From the NCBI RefSeq assembly GCF_001423495.1, contig NZ_LMOG01000003.1, forward strand, positions 1 to 64,000: a DNA stretch of 64,000 bases, written 5' to 3'. The notes under the pieces were generated by a model. The model had not been told where the DNA came from, did not search any database, and saw nothing but the letters and a program-made list of their open reading frames with translations. The translations under genes and the position numbers were made by a program. This stretch comes from Xanthomonas sp. Leaf131. Its GTDB lineage: Bacteria; Pseudomonadota; Gammaproteobacteria; Xanthomonadales; Xanthomonadaceae. Of this stretch, positions 9,247 to 17,954 are shown in pieces (position 1 is the first letter of the stretch; each line of letters opens with the position of its first letter).

Positions 9247-10752
9247 ATGAGCGAATCCGTCCCCCGCGTGTCCCTGTTGATCGACGGCCAATTCGTCACC
9301 TCTGCCAGCAAGCACTGGCAGGACGTGGTCAACCCGGCCGATCAGTCCGTGTTGGCGCAGGTGCCGTTCGCCACTACCGGCGAAGTGGACGCTGCCGTGG
9401 CTGCCGCCAGGCAGGCGTTCGCGAGCTGGCGCAAGACCCCGATCGGCACGCGCGCACGTGTTTTTCTCAAATACCAGCAGCTGATCCGCGAACACATGCC
9501 CGAGCTGGCCGCGCTGCTGAGCGCCGAGCAGGGCAAGACCCTGGCCGATGCCGAAGGCGATGTGTTCCGCGGCTTGGAGGTGGTGGAGCACGCCGCGGCG
9601 ATCGGCAATCTGCAACTGGGCGAGCTGGCCAACAACGTCGCCAACGGCGTGGACACCTATAGTTTGCTGCAGCCGCTGGGCGTGTGCGCGGGCATCACCC
9701 CGTTCAACTTTCCGGCGATGATTCCGCTGTGGATGTTTCCGATGGCCATCGCCACCGGCAACACCTTCGTGCTCAAGCCGTCCGAGCAGGACCCGATGGT
9801 GACCATGCGCCTGGTGGAACTGGCGCTGGAAGCCGGTATTCCCAAGGGCGTGCTCAACGTCGTGCACGGCGGCGAAGAAGTGGTCAACGCGCTGTGCGAT
9901 CACCCGGACATCAAGGCGCTGTCGTTCGTCGGCTCGACCAAGGTCGGCACGCACGTGTACCAACGCGCGTCGCTGGCCGGCAAGCGCGTGCAATGCATGA
10001 TGGGCGCCAAGAATCACGCCGTGGTGCTGCCGGACGCCAATCAGGAGCAAACCCTCAACGCGATGGTCGGCGCCGCCTTCGGTGCCGCCGGCCAGCGCTG
10101 CATGGCGGCGTCCACGCTGGTACTGGTGGGCGAGGCGCGGCAGTGGATTCCGGCGCTGGTCGCCAAGGCCAAGGGTTTGAAGCTGGGCGCGGGCAATGCG
10201 CCGGGTACCGAGGTCGGGCCGTTGATCTCCTGCGCCGCAAGGGAGCGTGTGGAAGCGCTGATCGCCTCCGGCGTGGAGCAGGGCGCCACACTGGAACTGG
10301 ATGGTCGCGCGCCGACCGTGGCTGGTTTCGAACAGGGCAATTTCGTCGGCCCGACGATCTTCTCCGGCGTGACGCCGGGCATGCGCATCTACGACGAGGA
10401 AATCTTCGGCCCGGTGCTGGTGATTCTTGAGGCGGCCACGCTGGACGAGGCCATTGCGCTGGTCAATGCCAATCCCAATGGCAATGGCACCGCGTTGTTC
10501 ACCCAGTCCGGTGCAGCGGCGCGGCGTTTTCAGGAAGACATCGATGTGGGCCAAGTCGGCATCAACGTGCCGATTCCGGTGCCGGTGCCGCTGTTCTCGT
10601 TCACCGGTTCGCGCGCCTCCAAGCTCGGCGACCTGGGCCCGTACGGCAAGCAGGTGGTGATGTTCTACACCCAGACCAAAACAGTGACCGCACGCTGGTT
10701 CGACGACGACACGTTGAGCCACGGCGTCAACACCACCATCTCTCTCAAATAA
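9247..10752 (+). CDS. mmsA: Methylmalonate-semialdehyde dehydrogenase (CoA-acylating)
   Basis: A 501-residue aldehyde dehydrogenase that converts methylmalonate semialdehyde to propionyl-CoA in valine breakdown. Visible motifs include the Rossmann/NAD region [24 protein letters not shown] and the catalytic-cysteine segment GAAGQRCMA; the GQRCMA form is characteristic of MmsA. The C-terminus carries the family's [14 protein letters not shown] stretch. ATG at 9247 is chosen since the upstream in-frame ATG at 9190 would run through the putative operator. It heads a rightward gene run for the whole isobutyryl-CoA to propionyl-CoA route; the next gene begins 13 bases on. Confidence 0.94.
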   Translation: MSESVPRVSLLIDGQFVTSASKHWQDVVNPADQSVLAQVPFATTGEVDAAVAAARQAFASWRKTPIGTRARVFLKYQQLIREHMPELAALLSAEQGKTLADAEGDVFRGLEVVEHAAAIGNLQLGELANNVANGVDTYSLLQPLGVCAGITPFNFPAMIPLWMFPMAIATGNTFVLKPSEQDPMVTMRLVELALEAGIPKGVLNVVHGGEEVVNALCDHPDIKALSFVGSTKVGTHVYQRASLAGKRVQCMMGAKNHAVVLPDANQEQTLNAMVGAAFGAAGQRCMAASTLVLVGEARQWIPALVAKAKGLKLGAGNAPGTEVGPLISCAARERVEALIASGVEQGATLELDGRAPTVAGFEQGNFVGPTIFSGVTPGMRIYDEEIFGPVLVILEAATLDEAIALVNANPNGNGTALFTQSGAAARRFQEDIDVGQVGINVPIPVPVPLFSFTGSRASKLGDLGPYGKQVVMFYTQTKTVTARWFDDDTLSHGVNTTISLK

Positions 10753-10765
10753 TCGGTCGATCGCC

Positions 10766-11947
10766 ATGAATGCAGCCATCCAGTTACACGCCAATACGGC
10801 CGATTTGAATGACGAGCAGGAAGCATTCCGCGCCGCCGCCCGCGACTTCGCCGACAAGGAACTCGCCCCGCATGCCGCGCGCTGGGATGCGGAAAGCCAT
10901 TTTCCGCGCGAGGCGATCGCCAAAGCGGCGGAGCTGGGTTTTTGCGGGCTGTACACCGATGAAGGCGTGGGCGGCCTGGGCATGCGTCGGCTCGATGCAG
11001 CAGTGGTGTTCGAAGAGCTCGCCACGGTCGATCCGTCCACCTCGGCCTTCATCAGCATCCACAACATGGCCACCTGGCTGATTGCCAGCTATGGCAATGA
11101 CATGGTGCGCGCGCAGTGGGGCGAAGCGATGACCAGCGGCGCCAAGCTGGGCTCGTACTGCCTGACCGAGCCGGGTGCCGGTTCGGATGCGGCATCGCTC
11201 AAGACCCGCGCACAACGCGACGGCGACAGTTACGTGCTCAACGGCAGTAAAGCCTTTATTTCCGGCGCGGGCGCCACCGATGTGCTGGTGGTGATGGCAC
11301 GCACCGGCGAAGACGGCGCGCGCGGCATCAGCGCCTTCGTGGTGCCTGCCGATGCGCCCGGCATCAGCTACGGCCGCAAGGAGGAGAAGATGGGGTGGAA
11401 CAGCCAGCCCACGCGCGGTGTGAGCTTCGAAAACGTACGCATCCCGGCCGACAATCTGCTCGGCAAGGAAGGCGAGGGCTTCAAGATAGCGATGAAGGCG
11501 CTCGATGGTGGCCGCATCAATATCGCGGCATGTTCGCTGGGCGCGGCGCAAGGTGCGCTGGATGCGGCCCGCCGTTACATGGGCGAGCGCCGTCAGTTCG
11601 GTAAGAAGCTGGCCGATTTCCAGGCGCTACAATTCAAACTGGCCGACATGGCCACCCAACTGGTAGCCGCGCGGCAGATGGTGCACACCGCCGCGCGCAA
11701 GCTCGATGCCGGCAGTCACGATGCCACCGTATGGTGCGCGATGGCCAAGCGCTTCGCCACCGATGCCGGCTTTGCGATCTGCGACGATGCGTTACAGATT
11801 CACGGCGGTTACGGCTACATCCGCGAATACCCGATCGAGCGTTTGCTACGCGACAGCCGCGTGCATCGCATTCTGGAAGGCACCAACGAGGTGATGCGCA
11901 TGATCATCGCCCGCCATCTGCTCAACAGCGAGGAGGAACTGCGATGA
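10766..11947 (+). CDS. Acyl-CoA dehydrogenase, probably isobutyryl-CoA dehydrogenase
   Basis: A 393-residue flavoprotein of the acyl-CoA dehydrogenase family. It shows the family signatures CLTEPGAGSDAASLKT (~residues 132-147), the FAD/ETF segment RRQFGKKLADFQALQFKLADM and QIHGGYGYIREYPIERLLRD, with EGTNE near residue 377 where the catalytic Glu lies in short-chain enzymes. Its place between mmsA and the enoyl-CoA hydratase implies isobutyryl-CoA to methacrylyl-CoA oxidation. The stop overlaps the next start by 4 bases (ATGA), indicating an operon. Short-chain acyl-CoA use in general cannot be excluded. Confidence 0.9.
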   Translation: MNAAIQLHANTADLNDEQEAFRAAARDFADKELAPHAARWDAESHFPREAIAKAAELGFCGLYTDEGVGGLGMRRLDAAVVFEELATVDPSTSAFISIHNMATWLIASYGNDMVRAQWGEAMTSGAKLGSYCLTEPGAGSDAASLKTRAQRDGDSYVLNGSKAFISGAGATDVLVVMARTGEDGARGISAFVVPADAPGISYGRKEEKMGWNSQPTRGVSFENVRIPADNLLGKEGEGFKIAMKALDGGRINIAACSLGAAQGALDAARRYMGERRQFGKKLADFQALQFKLADMATQLVAARQMVHTAARKLDAGSHDATVWCAMAKRFATDAGFAICDDALQIHGGYGYIREYPIERLLRDSRVHRILEGTNEVMRMIIARHLLNSEEELR

Positions 11948-12741
11948 GCGATTGGGAAGGGCGCGTCCACACCGGGCTGCAGGTCGAGCGCGATGGCCAT
12001 GTCGCCATCATTACCTTGAGCAACCCACCGGCCAATACCTGGACCGTGCACAGCCTTGCAGCCTTGCGCGATCTGGTCATTGCGCTGGATGCGGACCGCA
12101 GCATCTACGCGCTGGTGATCACCGGCGAGGGTGAAAAGTTCTTCAGTGCCGGCGCCGATCTCAAACAGTTCGCCGATGGCGACAAGGCCAATGCGCGCGA
12201 AGCGGCGCGTCGGTTCGGCGAAGCCTTCGAAGTCTTGAGCGCATTTCGCGGCGTCTCGATCGCGGCCATCAATGGCTATGCGATGGGCGGTGGTCTGGAG
12301 TGCGCGCTGGCCTGCGATCTGCGCATTGCCGAGCAACACGCGCAACTGGCCTTGCCGGAAGCCAGCGTCGGTCTGTTGCCATGCGCCGGTGGTACCCAAA
12401 ACCTGCCGCGTCTGGTCGGCGAGGGCTGGGCCAAGCGCATGATCCTGCTGGGCGAGCGCGTCGATGCGGCGACCGCGCAACGGATCGGATTGGTGGAAGA
12501 GGTGGTCGGCAAGGGCGAATCACGTGCACACGCCATCGCCTGGGCGCAGCGTGCCGGCAAGCAAAGTCCGGCCAGTGTTGCGGCCTGCAAGCGCCTGGTG
12601 CAGTCCACCCGCCACGGCACGCATGCGGCCGCGCTGATTGCAGAGCGCGAAGCCTTCGTCGACTTGTTCGAGCAGGCCGATCAAGCCGAAGGTGTGGCGG
12701 CATTTCTCGAGAAGCGCGCGCCGCAATGGGGCAATGGCTGA
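11944..12741 (+). CDS. Enoyl-CoA hydratase of the valine pathway
   Basis: A 265-residue crotonase-fold protein likely to hydrate methacrylyl-CoA to 3-hydroxyisobutyryl-CoA. The oxyanion-hole segments are visible: FSAGADLKQF and AINGYAMGGGLECALACDLRIA, with LPEASVGLLPCAGGTQNLPRL carrying a catalytic Glu position. The start at 11944 overlaps the upstream stop (ATGA), and its TGA shares one base with the next ATG (12739-12743). A longer frame reading back into the dehydrogenase gene is not credible as coding. Confidence 0.88.
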   Translation: MSDWEGRVHTGLQVERDGHVAIITLSNPPANTWTVHSLAALRDLVIALDADRSIYALVITGEGEKFFSAGADLKQFADGDKANAREAARRFGEAFEVLSAFRGVSIAAINGYAMGGGLECALACDLRIAEQHAQLALPEASVGLLPCAGGTQNLPRLVGEGWAKRMILLGERVDAATAQRIGLVEEVVGKGESRAHAIAWAQRAGKQSPASVAACKRLVQSTRHGTHAAALIAEREAFVDLFEQADQAEGVAAFLEKRAPQWGNG

Positions 12742-13928
12742 TGGCGGATGTCAACGCACCTGAAGAGGCACCGGTGCTGTTCGAGCAACGCGATTGCGCG
12801 GACGGGCATCGCATCGGCATCGCCACGCTGAACTCGCCCAAGACGCTCAACGGCCTGTCGTTGCAGATGACGCGTCTGCTGGATGCGCAGCTGCGCATCT
12901 GGGCCGACGATGCGCAGATTGCCTGCGTGGTGTTGCGTGGCGCAGGCGAGAAGGCGTTCTGCGCGGGCGGCGATCTGCATGGTCTTTACCAGAGCATGCG
13001 TGCGCATCGCGAGGCGGTGCCGGATGCGCAAGAACGTCGCGCGCAACCGCAAGGCAATGCGCATGCTGCAGCGTTCTTCGAAGAAGAATATCGGCTCGAC
13101 CATCGCATCCATACCTATCCCAAGCCCTTGCTGTGTTGGGGCCACGGCATCGTCATGGGCGGCGGCATCGGCCTGATGTCCGGCGCCAGCCATCGCGTGG
13201 TCACCGAGCGCTCGCGCCTGGCCATGCCGGAAATCAGCGTCGGCTTGTTTCCCGATGTCGGCGGCAGCTGGTTGCTGCGCCGTGTGCCGCAGGCTGCCGG
13301 ATTGTTTCTGGCACTGACCGGCGCGCCGCTGGATGCCAGCGATGCCATCTATGCCGGGCTTGCAGATGTCCGACTGGAGCATGCGCAATATGCGGCAGTG
13401 CTGGATGCCTTGAGTGCGCATGCGTGGACGGGCGAGGCGCAGGACGATCGCAGCCAACTCAGCGCGTTTCTGCACGGGATTGCGCAACCGCCAGAGCCCG
13501 GCCCCTTGCAGGTGCATGCGGCCTTGATCGCGCAACTGGTGGCGGGCAATACGCTGGAAGAGGTGGTCGCTTCCATCCTGGCACTGCAAAGCGAAGACAG
13601 CTGGCTGCAGGGCGCGCGTGCAACGCTCGCTGCCGGCGCGCCTGGCTCAGCGCGATTGGCGTGGGAGCTGCAACGTCATCCGGGTACCACCACACTGGCC
13701 GATACGTTTCGCACCGAATATGTGGTGGCGCTGCATGTCGCCGCACATGGCGATTTCGCCGAAGGTATCCGCGCGCTGTTGATCGACAAAGATCGCCAGC
13801 CGCGGTGGCAACCGGCCTCGCTGGCAGAAGCGGATGCGCAATGGGCTGCTGCATTCTTTCAATCGCCCTGGCCGGTCGCAGAGCACCCGCTCGCCGATCT
13901 TGCTGCACGTGAAGTCGGTGTGCGCTGA
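12741..13928 (+). CDS. 3-hydroxyisobutyryl-CoA hydrolase
   Basis: A 395-residue crotonase-superfamily enzyme, longer than a hydratase and matching the HIBCH group. It should release 3-hydroxyisobutyrate from its CoA ester. Motifs include FCAGGDLHGLYQSMRA, GHGIVMGGGIGLMSGASHRV and MPEISVGLFPDVGGSW with the catalytic Glu; the GLFPDVG form separates hydrolases from hydratases. The start at 12741 overlaps the preceding stop by one base. Its product is the substrate of MmsB encoded 172 bases downstream. Confidence 0.88.
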   Translation: MADVNAPEEAPVLFEQRDCADGHRIGIATLNSPKTLNGLSLQMTRLLDAQLRIWADDAQIACVVLRGAGEKAFCAGGDLHGLYQSMRAHREAVPDAQERRAQPQGNAHAAAFFEEEYRLDHRIHTYPKPLLCWGHGIVMGGGIGLMSGASHRVVTERSRLAMPEISVGLFPDVGGSWLLRRVPQAAGLFLALTGAPLDASDAIYAGLADVRLEHAQYAAVLDALSAHAWTGEAQDDRSQLSAFLHGIAQPPEPGPLQVHAALIAQLVAGNTLEEVVASILALQSEDSWLQGARATLAAGAPGSARLAWELQRHPGTTTLADTFRTEYVVALHVAAHGDFAEGIRALLIDKDRQPRWQPASLAEADAQWAAAFFQSPWPVAEHPLADLAAREVGVR

Positions 13929-14100
13929 GTGGCTGGCAAATGCGGTTGATCGCCAGCACAACGCGGACGCGGCGGGGAAACCGCAACGTTCGCACTGGCA
14001 CCGGCAAGCCTGAAGCTTGCGATGGCCGCCTTGCGATTGTGCCGCCCGTCCATGGACACACTGACTTGTTGATGATCGCTCTCACCTGGAAACCAACACC

Positions 14101-14988
14101 ATGAGCAAGATCGCTTTTATCGGCCTGGGCAATATGGGCGGGCCAATGGCCGCCAATTTGAGTAAGGCCGGGCACCAGTTGCGCGTCTTCGATCTTGTGC
14201 CCGCCGCACTGGACGCAGCCGCCGCAGCCGGCGCGCATGCCGCCGGATCGGCGCACGACACCCTGGCCGATGCAGAGATCGTGATCTCGATGCTGCCGGC
14301 CAGCCGCCATGTTGAAGGGTTGTACCTGGGTGAGGCCGGTATTCTGGCGCAAATTCCCGAAGGTGCCTTGGTCATCGACTGCAGCACCATCGCGCCGGTC
14401 GCCGCGCGCAAGGTCGCCGCCGCGGCGCAGGCGCGTGGCTTGGCGATGCTGGACGCGCCGGTCTCCGGCGGTACGGCTGGCGCAGCGGCGGGTAGCCTGA
14501 CCTTTATCGTCGGTGGCGACGCAGAAGTATTGGAGCGTGCACGGCCGGTGTTGCAGGCAATGGGCAAGAACATCTTCCACGTCGGCGACAACGGCGCGGG
14601 CCAGGTCGCCAAATTGTGCAACAACATGGCGCTGGGCGTGATCATGGCTGCCACCGGCGAGGCGCTGGCGCTCGGCGTTGCGCAAGGGCTGGACCCGGCG
14701 GTGCTGTCGCAGATGATGGCGGTCAGTACCGGTCGCAGCTGGGCCACCGAAGTCTGCAATCCCTGGCCGGGCGTGCTGCCCAATGCACCGGCCTCGCGCG
14801 GTTACAGCGGCGGCTTCGGCAACGATCTGATGCTCAAGGATCTGGGGCTGGTCGCCGAATCCGCAGTGCAGGCCGGCGTATCGATTCCGCTCGGCGAGCT
14901 GGCGCGCAACCTCTATGCAATGAACAGTCAGGCCGGCAACGGCGCGCTGGATTTTTCCAGTGTGATCAAGTTGGTGGCCAAGGTGTGA
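14101..14988 (+). CDS. mmsB: 3-hydroxyisobutyrate dehydrogenase
   Basis: A 295-residue NAD-dependent beta-hydroxyacid dehydrogenase that oxidises 3-hydroxyisobutyrate to methylmalonate semialdehyde, the MmsA substrate. The N-terminal Rossmann motif IAFIGLGNMGGPMAANL, the substrate-binding DAPVSGGTAGAAAGSLTFI and the catalytic-lysine helix GAGQVAKLCNNM (Lys near 171) are all present. It is separated from the hydrolase by 172 bases, so it may have its own promoter, but it closes the valine route. Confidence 0.93.
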   Translation: MSKIAFIGLGNMGGPMAANLSKAGHQLRVFDLVPAALDAAAAAGAHAAGSAHDTLADAEIVISMLPASRHVEGLYLGEAGILAQIPEGALVIDCSTIAPVAARKVAAAAQARGLAMLDAPVSGGTAGAAAGSLTFIVGGDAEVLERARPVLQAMGKNIFHVGDNGAGQVAKLCNNMALGVIMAATGEALALGVAQGLDPAVLSQMMAVSTGRSWATEVCNPWPGVLPNAPASRGYSGGFGNDLMLKDLGLVAESAVQAGVSIPLGELARNLYAMNSQAGNGALDFSSVIKLVAKV

Positions 14989-15125
14989 GAGTGGCTAGCA
15001 GAGCTACTATGTCCACCGCCAAGTGGGCGTCGCTGGCGTTGTAACGTGCATCCGTATTGATAGGTGATCGAACGGGGGGCGTTGTGTACAGAGCGGCTGA
15101 TCTGTAGCTTGGCTGCGAGGCCCTT

Positions 15126-15217
15126 GCCCGCCCACCATCGCAGGACACGCCGCAAGTACGTCCTTGTAGGCTCTTACGCGGCATCCATGCCGCGTAAGGT
15201 CCCGCGACGGTGGGCGG
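15126..15217. repeat. Nested palindromic intergenic element
   Basis: Outer arms GCCCGCCCACCATCGC and GCGACGGTGGGCGG enclose a perfect inner palindrome CTTACGCGGCAT-CC-ATGCCGCGTAAG (15173-15198). The nested form and position between genes are those of a dispersed xanthomonad-type repeat. No coding content. Confidence 0.55.
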
Positions 15218-15430
15218 AAAGTAGGGCAAGTAGTGCGGTGGTCCGATGATGTGCGGTCTGATCGGCTCGTTTCGATCCGAGCAATGTCACTGCTACTACC
15301 GACATCACGCCACTCGCCAACGAAGGCGAGTGTGGCTAGCATGTTGCCGCCATCGCTGCGGTGTTCTAGAGCTGTTGTTAGCCGCTCCAAGTTGCTACCC
15401 GCCTGCGTAACACCGTGCATCACCGCGCCT

Positions 15431-15452
15431 GCGTGATGTGATGTCATCACGC
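15431..15452. promoter_or_regulatory. Operator-like palindrome upstream of the cation-efflux gene
   Basis: GCGTGATG and CATCACGC form perfect 8-base arms around TGATGT. It lies 68 bases before the start codon of the metal transporter. A metal-responsive repressor site is a plausible reading, but the regulator is not in the window. Confidence 0.35.
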
Positions 15453-15519
15453 CCAGGTGTAATAGTCTCCGCCATCGCGTGCGCCTAAGGTGCGCGCATC
15501 GCACGAGGCCACCGCATCC

Positions 15520-16485
15520 ATGGGACACGACCACAACCACGCACCTAGCGACATCCGCCACGAGAAACCGTTGTGGTGGGCGCTCGCGCTGACTGCCACA
15601 TTTCTGTTGGCAGAGGTCATTGGCGCGTTCATCACCAACAGCCTGGCGCTGCTGTCCGACGCCGCGCATATGGCCACCGATACCGTCGGCCTGATGATCG
15701 CGCTGGTCGCAGTGCGCTTGAGCCGTCGCCCCTCCGATGCGCGCCGCACCTATGGCTATGTGCGGTTGGAAGCACTCGGCGCGCTGGCGAATGGCGCGCT
15801 GTTGTTCGCGGTCGGCGCCTACATCCTGTGGGAAGCCGCGCAACGCTTTCGCGCGCCGCAGGACATTTCCTCCAGCGGCATGCTGCTGATCGCCGGCTTC
15901 GGCCTGGTGATCAACTTGATCGCGATGAAGCTGTTGCACGCCGGCAGCGGCGAGAGCCTCAACGTCAAGGGCGCCTATCTGGAAGTCTGGAGCGACATGC
16001 TCGGCTCGGTGGCGGTGATTATCGGCGCGCTACTGATCCGCTGGACCCGCTGGCAATGGATCGACCCGGTGCTGGCCGTGCTGATCGGCCTGTGGGTGCT
16101 GCCACGCACCTGGGTATTGCTGCGCGAAGCGATCAACGTGCTGCTGGAAGGCGTGCCCAAAGGCATCGACCTGCCCCAAGTACAGCAAGCGCTGAGCAGC
16201 TACCCCGGCGTCGAAGACGTGCACGACCTGCACGTCTGGGCACTGGCTTCCAGCACCCCCGCACTGACCGCGCACGTAGTCGTCAGCGAAACCACCGACC
16301 GCGACCGCCTGCGCGACGCGCTCGGCCAACTCCTGCACGAGCGCTTCGAGATCACCCACGTCACCCTGCAGGTGGAGAGCGGCGACTGCGGCACCGAGCC
16401 GTGCGGGACGCCAGGCGTGTCGAAAGGCGCTGCGAAACAGGATCACCACGGGCACTCGCACTCTCACGGCGACCACGCGCACTGA
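15520..16485 (+). CDS. Cation diffusion facilitator (Zn/Co/Cd efflux, CzcD type)
   Basis: A 321-residue inner-membrane metal/proton antiporter. ATG at 15520 gives the His-rich cytoplasmic start MGHDHNHAPSD; a GTG 30 bases upstream would add ten unrelated residues. Six membrane segments can be traced, with the metal-site motifs LLSDAAHMATDTVGLM in helix 2 and AYLEVWSDMLGSVAVI in helix 5. The cytoplasmic C-terminal domain contains DVHDLHVWAL and ends in a second His-rich tail (HHGHSHSHGDHAH). Zinc is the most likely substrate, with cobalt or cadmium possible. Confidence 0.93.
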   Translation: MGHDHNHAPSDIRHEKPLWWALALTATFLLAEVIGAFITNSLALLSDAAHMATDTVGLMIALVAVRLSRRPSDARRTYGYVRLEALGALANGALLFAVGAYILWEAAQRFRAPQDISSSGMLLIAGFGLVINLIAMKLLHAGSGESLNVKGAYLEVWSDMLGSVAVIIGALLIRWTRWQWIDPVLAVLIGLWVLPRTWVLLREAINVLLEGVPKGIDLPQVQQALSSYPGVEDVHDLHVWALASSTPALTAHVVVSETTDRDRLRDALGQLLHERFEITHVTLQVESGDCGTEPCGTPGVSKGAAKQDHHGHSHSHGDHAH

Positions 16486-16648
16486 TTTTCATTGCAAGGC
16501 GTTCTCATCCAGAAGCAGCACTGCTGACATGCTGTCGCCATCAGATGGTGAGCAGGCGCGCTGAGGAGGTTTGCAGCGCAGGCTGGCTGTTGCTGCGCCG
16601 TCCAGGCCGTATGATCGAACCGGGGAAGGCTGACAGGCTGCGGGTGTC

Positions 16649-17932
16649 ATGGCGGTACCGATCGAACAAGCAAACGAACAAATCGCCGGGCTGATCGCTG
16701 AAGCAGGAGCCGCGGCATCGGCGGGGCAATGGCAACAGGCCGAGCAGTTATGGGCACAGGTGCGTCAACTGGCGCCTGCGCATCCGCAAGCCTTGTATAG
16801 CCTGGGCGTGCACGCCTACCAACGGGGCGACACAACGGCAGCGTTGGAGTACCTGAGCGGCGCACGCGCAAGCAGTCCGGGCGATCCGATGATCGTGCTG
16901 ACCATTGCGGTGGTGAAGCAGGCGCTGGGCGATGTGGACGGCGAATGGCAGGCCATCAGCACCGCCTTGGCGCTGGACGCCTACTTCCTGCCCGGCCTGT
17001 TGGCCAAGGCGGCGTTTCTGGAAGCGCGCGGCCGTCCTCGTGCGGCCGCAGAGGTCTATCGCGATGCTTTGAAAGTTGCGCCGCCAGAACCGCAATGGCC
17101 GGCAGTATTACGCCGCAAGCTAGCCCTTGCCAAGCAAGCGGTGGAACAGGACACGCTGGAACTGGAAGCGCAGTTACGCACCTTGCTCGCGAGTCCGCGC
17201 GCAGCGGTGGATGCCGCACTTCAAGGGCGCTGGGATGAAGCCGCAGCGATCGCCTGCGGGCGCAGTCGTCCCTTCCATTCCCAATCCAACCGCCTGCATG
17301 TGCCACGATTGCCGGCCTTGCCGTTTCATGCGACGGATGCGTTTCCGTGGATCGATGCGTTGCAGAGCCAGACCGACGCGATCGCACAGGAGTTGCAAGC
17401 GGTCATGCACGACGATCAAGGCGGATTCGCCCCTTACATCGCCTACGCGTCTGATCAGCCAGTCAATCAATGGAAGCAGCTCAATCATTCGCCTGCGTGG
17501 AGTTCCTATCCACTCTGGGCCCATGGCAAGCCGGTGCAGGAACACTTGTTGCGATGCCCGGCAACCGCAGCCGCATTGTCATCGGTCGATGCCGCGCAGA
17601 TCGAGGGTGTGTGCCCGAATGCGATGTTTTCGGTGCTGGCCCCGCAGACGGTCATCCCGCCGCACCATGGTGAAACCAATGCGCGTCTGGTGGCGCATCT
17701 TCCGTTGATCGTGCCGGAGGGCTGCAGTTTTCGCGTCGGCTATGACTGGCGGCACTGGGACGTCGGCAAGGTCCTGGTATTCGACGACTCGATCGAACAT
17801 GAGGCGCGCAACGACAGTGCGCAGGTGCGCGTTGTGCTGATCTTCGATGTCTGGAATCCGCTGCTGACCCAAGAAGAGCGCGGCATGGTCAATGCGATGG
17901 AGACGGCCATCGCACGCTACCGCGCTGGATGA
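16649..17932 (+). CDS. Aspartyl/asparaginyl beta-hydroxylase with TPR-like N-terminus
   Basis: A 427-residue protein. Residues ~20-180 are Ala-rich helical repeats of TPR type (for example QWQQAEQLWAQVRQLAPAHPQALYSL is split over two helices). The C-terminal half is an Fe(II)/2-oxoglutarate dioxygenase of the aspartyl beta-hydroxylase family: HHGETNARLVAHLPL at 339-353 supplies the first His ligand, IEHEARNDS the second (His ~384) and RVVLIFDVWNP the 2-oxoglutarate-binding Arg. Known members hydroxylate Asp/Asn in proteins or lipid-linked groups; the substrate here is unknown. It converges with a TPR sulfotransferase gene 22 bases away, and the locus continues with a second sulfotransferase and a TonB receptor. 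Confidence 0.82.
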   Translation: MAVPIEQANEQIAGLIAEAGAAASAGQWQQAEQLWAQVRQLAPAHPQALYSLGVHAYQRGDTTAALEYLSGARASSPGDPMIVLTIAVVKQALGDVDGEWQAISTALALDAYFLPGLLAKAAFLEARGRPRAAAEVYRDALKVAPPEPQWPAVLRRKLALAKQAVEQDTLELEAQLRTLLASPRAAVDAALQGRWDEAAAIACGRSRPFHSQSNRLHVPRLPALPFHATDAFPWIDALQSQTDAIAQELQAVMHDDQGGFAPYIAYASDQPVNQWKQLNHSPAWSSYPLWAHGKPVQEHLLRCPATAAALSSVDAAQIEGVCPNAMFSVLAPQTVIPPHHGETNARLVAHLPLIVPEGCSFRVGYDWRHWDVGKVLVFDDSIEHEARNDSAQVRVVLIFDVWNPLLTQEERGMVNAMETAIARYRAG

Positions 17933-17954
17933 AGGGTGTTACCTGCAGCCAGGT

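Larger units (their letters stand above)
14989..15519. other. Repeat-rich spacer without a gene
   Basis: About 530 bases between mmsB and the cation-efflux gene. I see no frame with protein-like composition. It holds a long dispersed palindromic element (15126-15217), a hairpin CACTCGCC/GGCGAGTG at 15311-15332 and an operator-like palindrome at 15431-15452. Confidence 0.6.

Noticed and set aside
8629-11073. Very long open frame on the minus strand opposite mmsA
   Set aside because: It is a codon-position shadow of mmsA and the regulator gene; composition is His/Arg/Gly-rich with no family motif.
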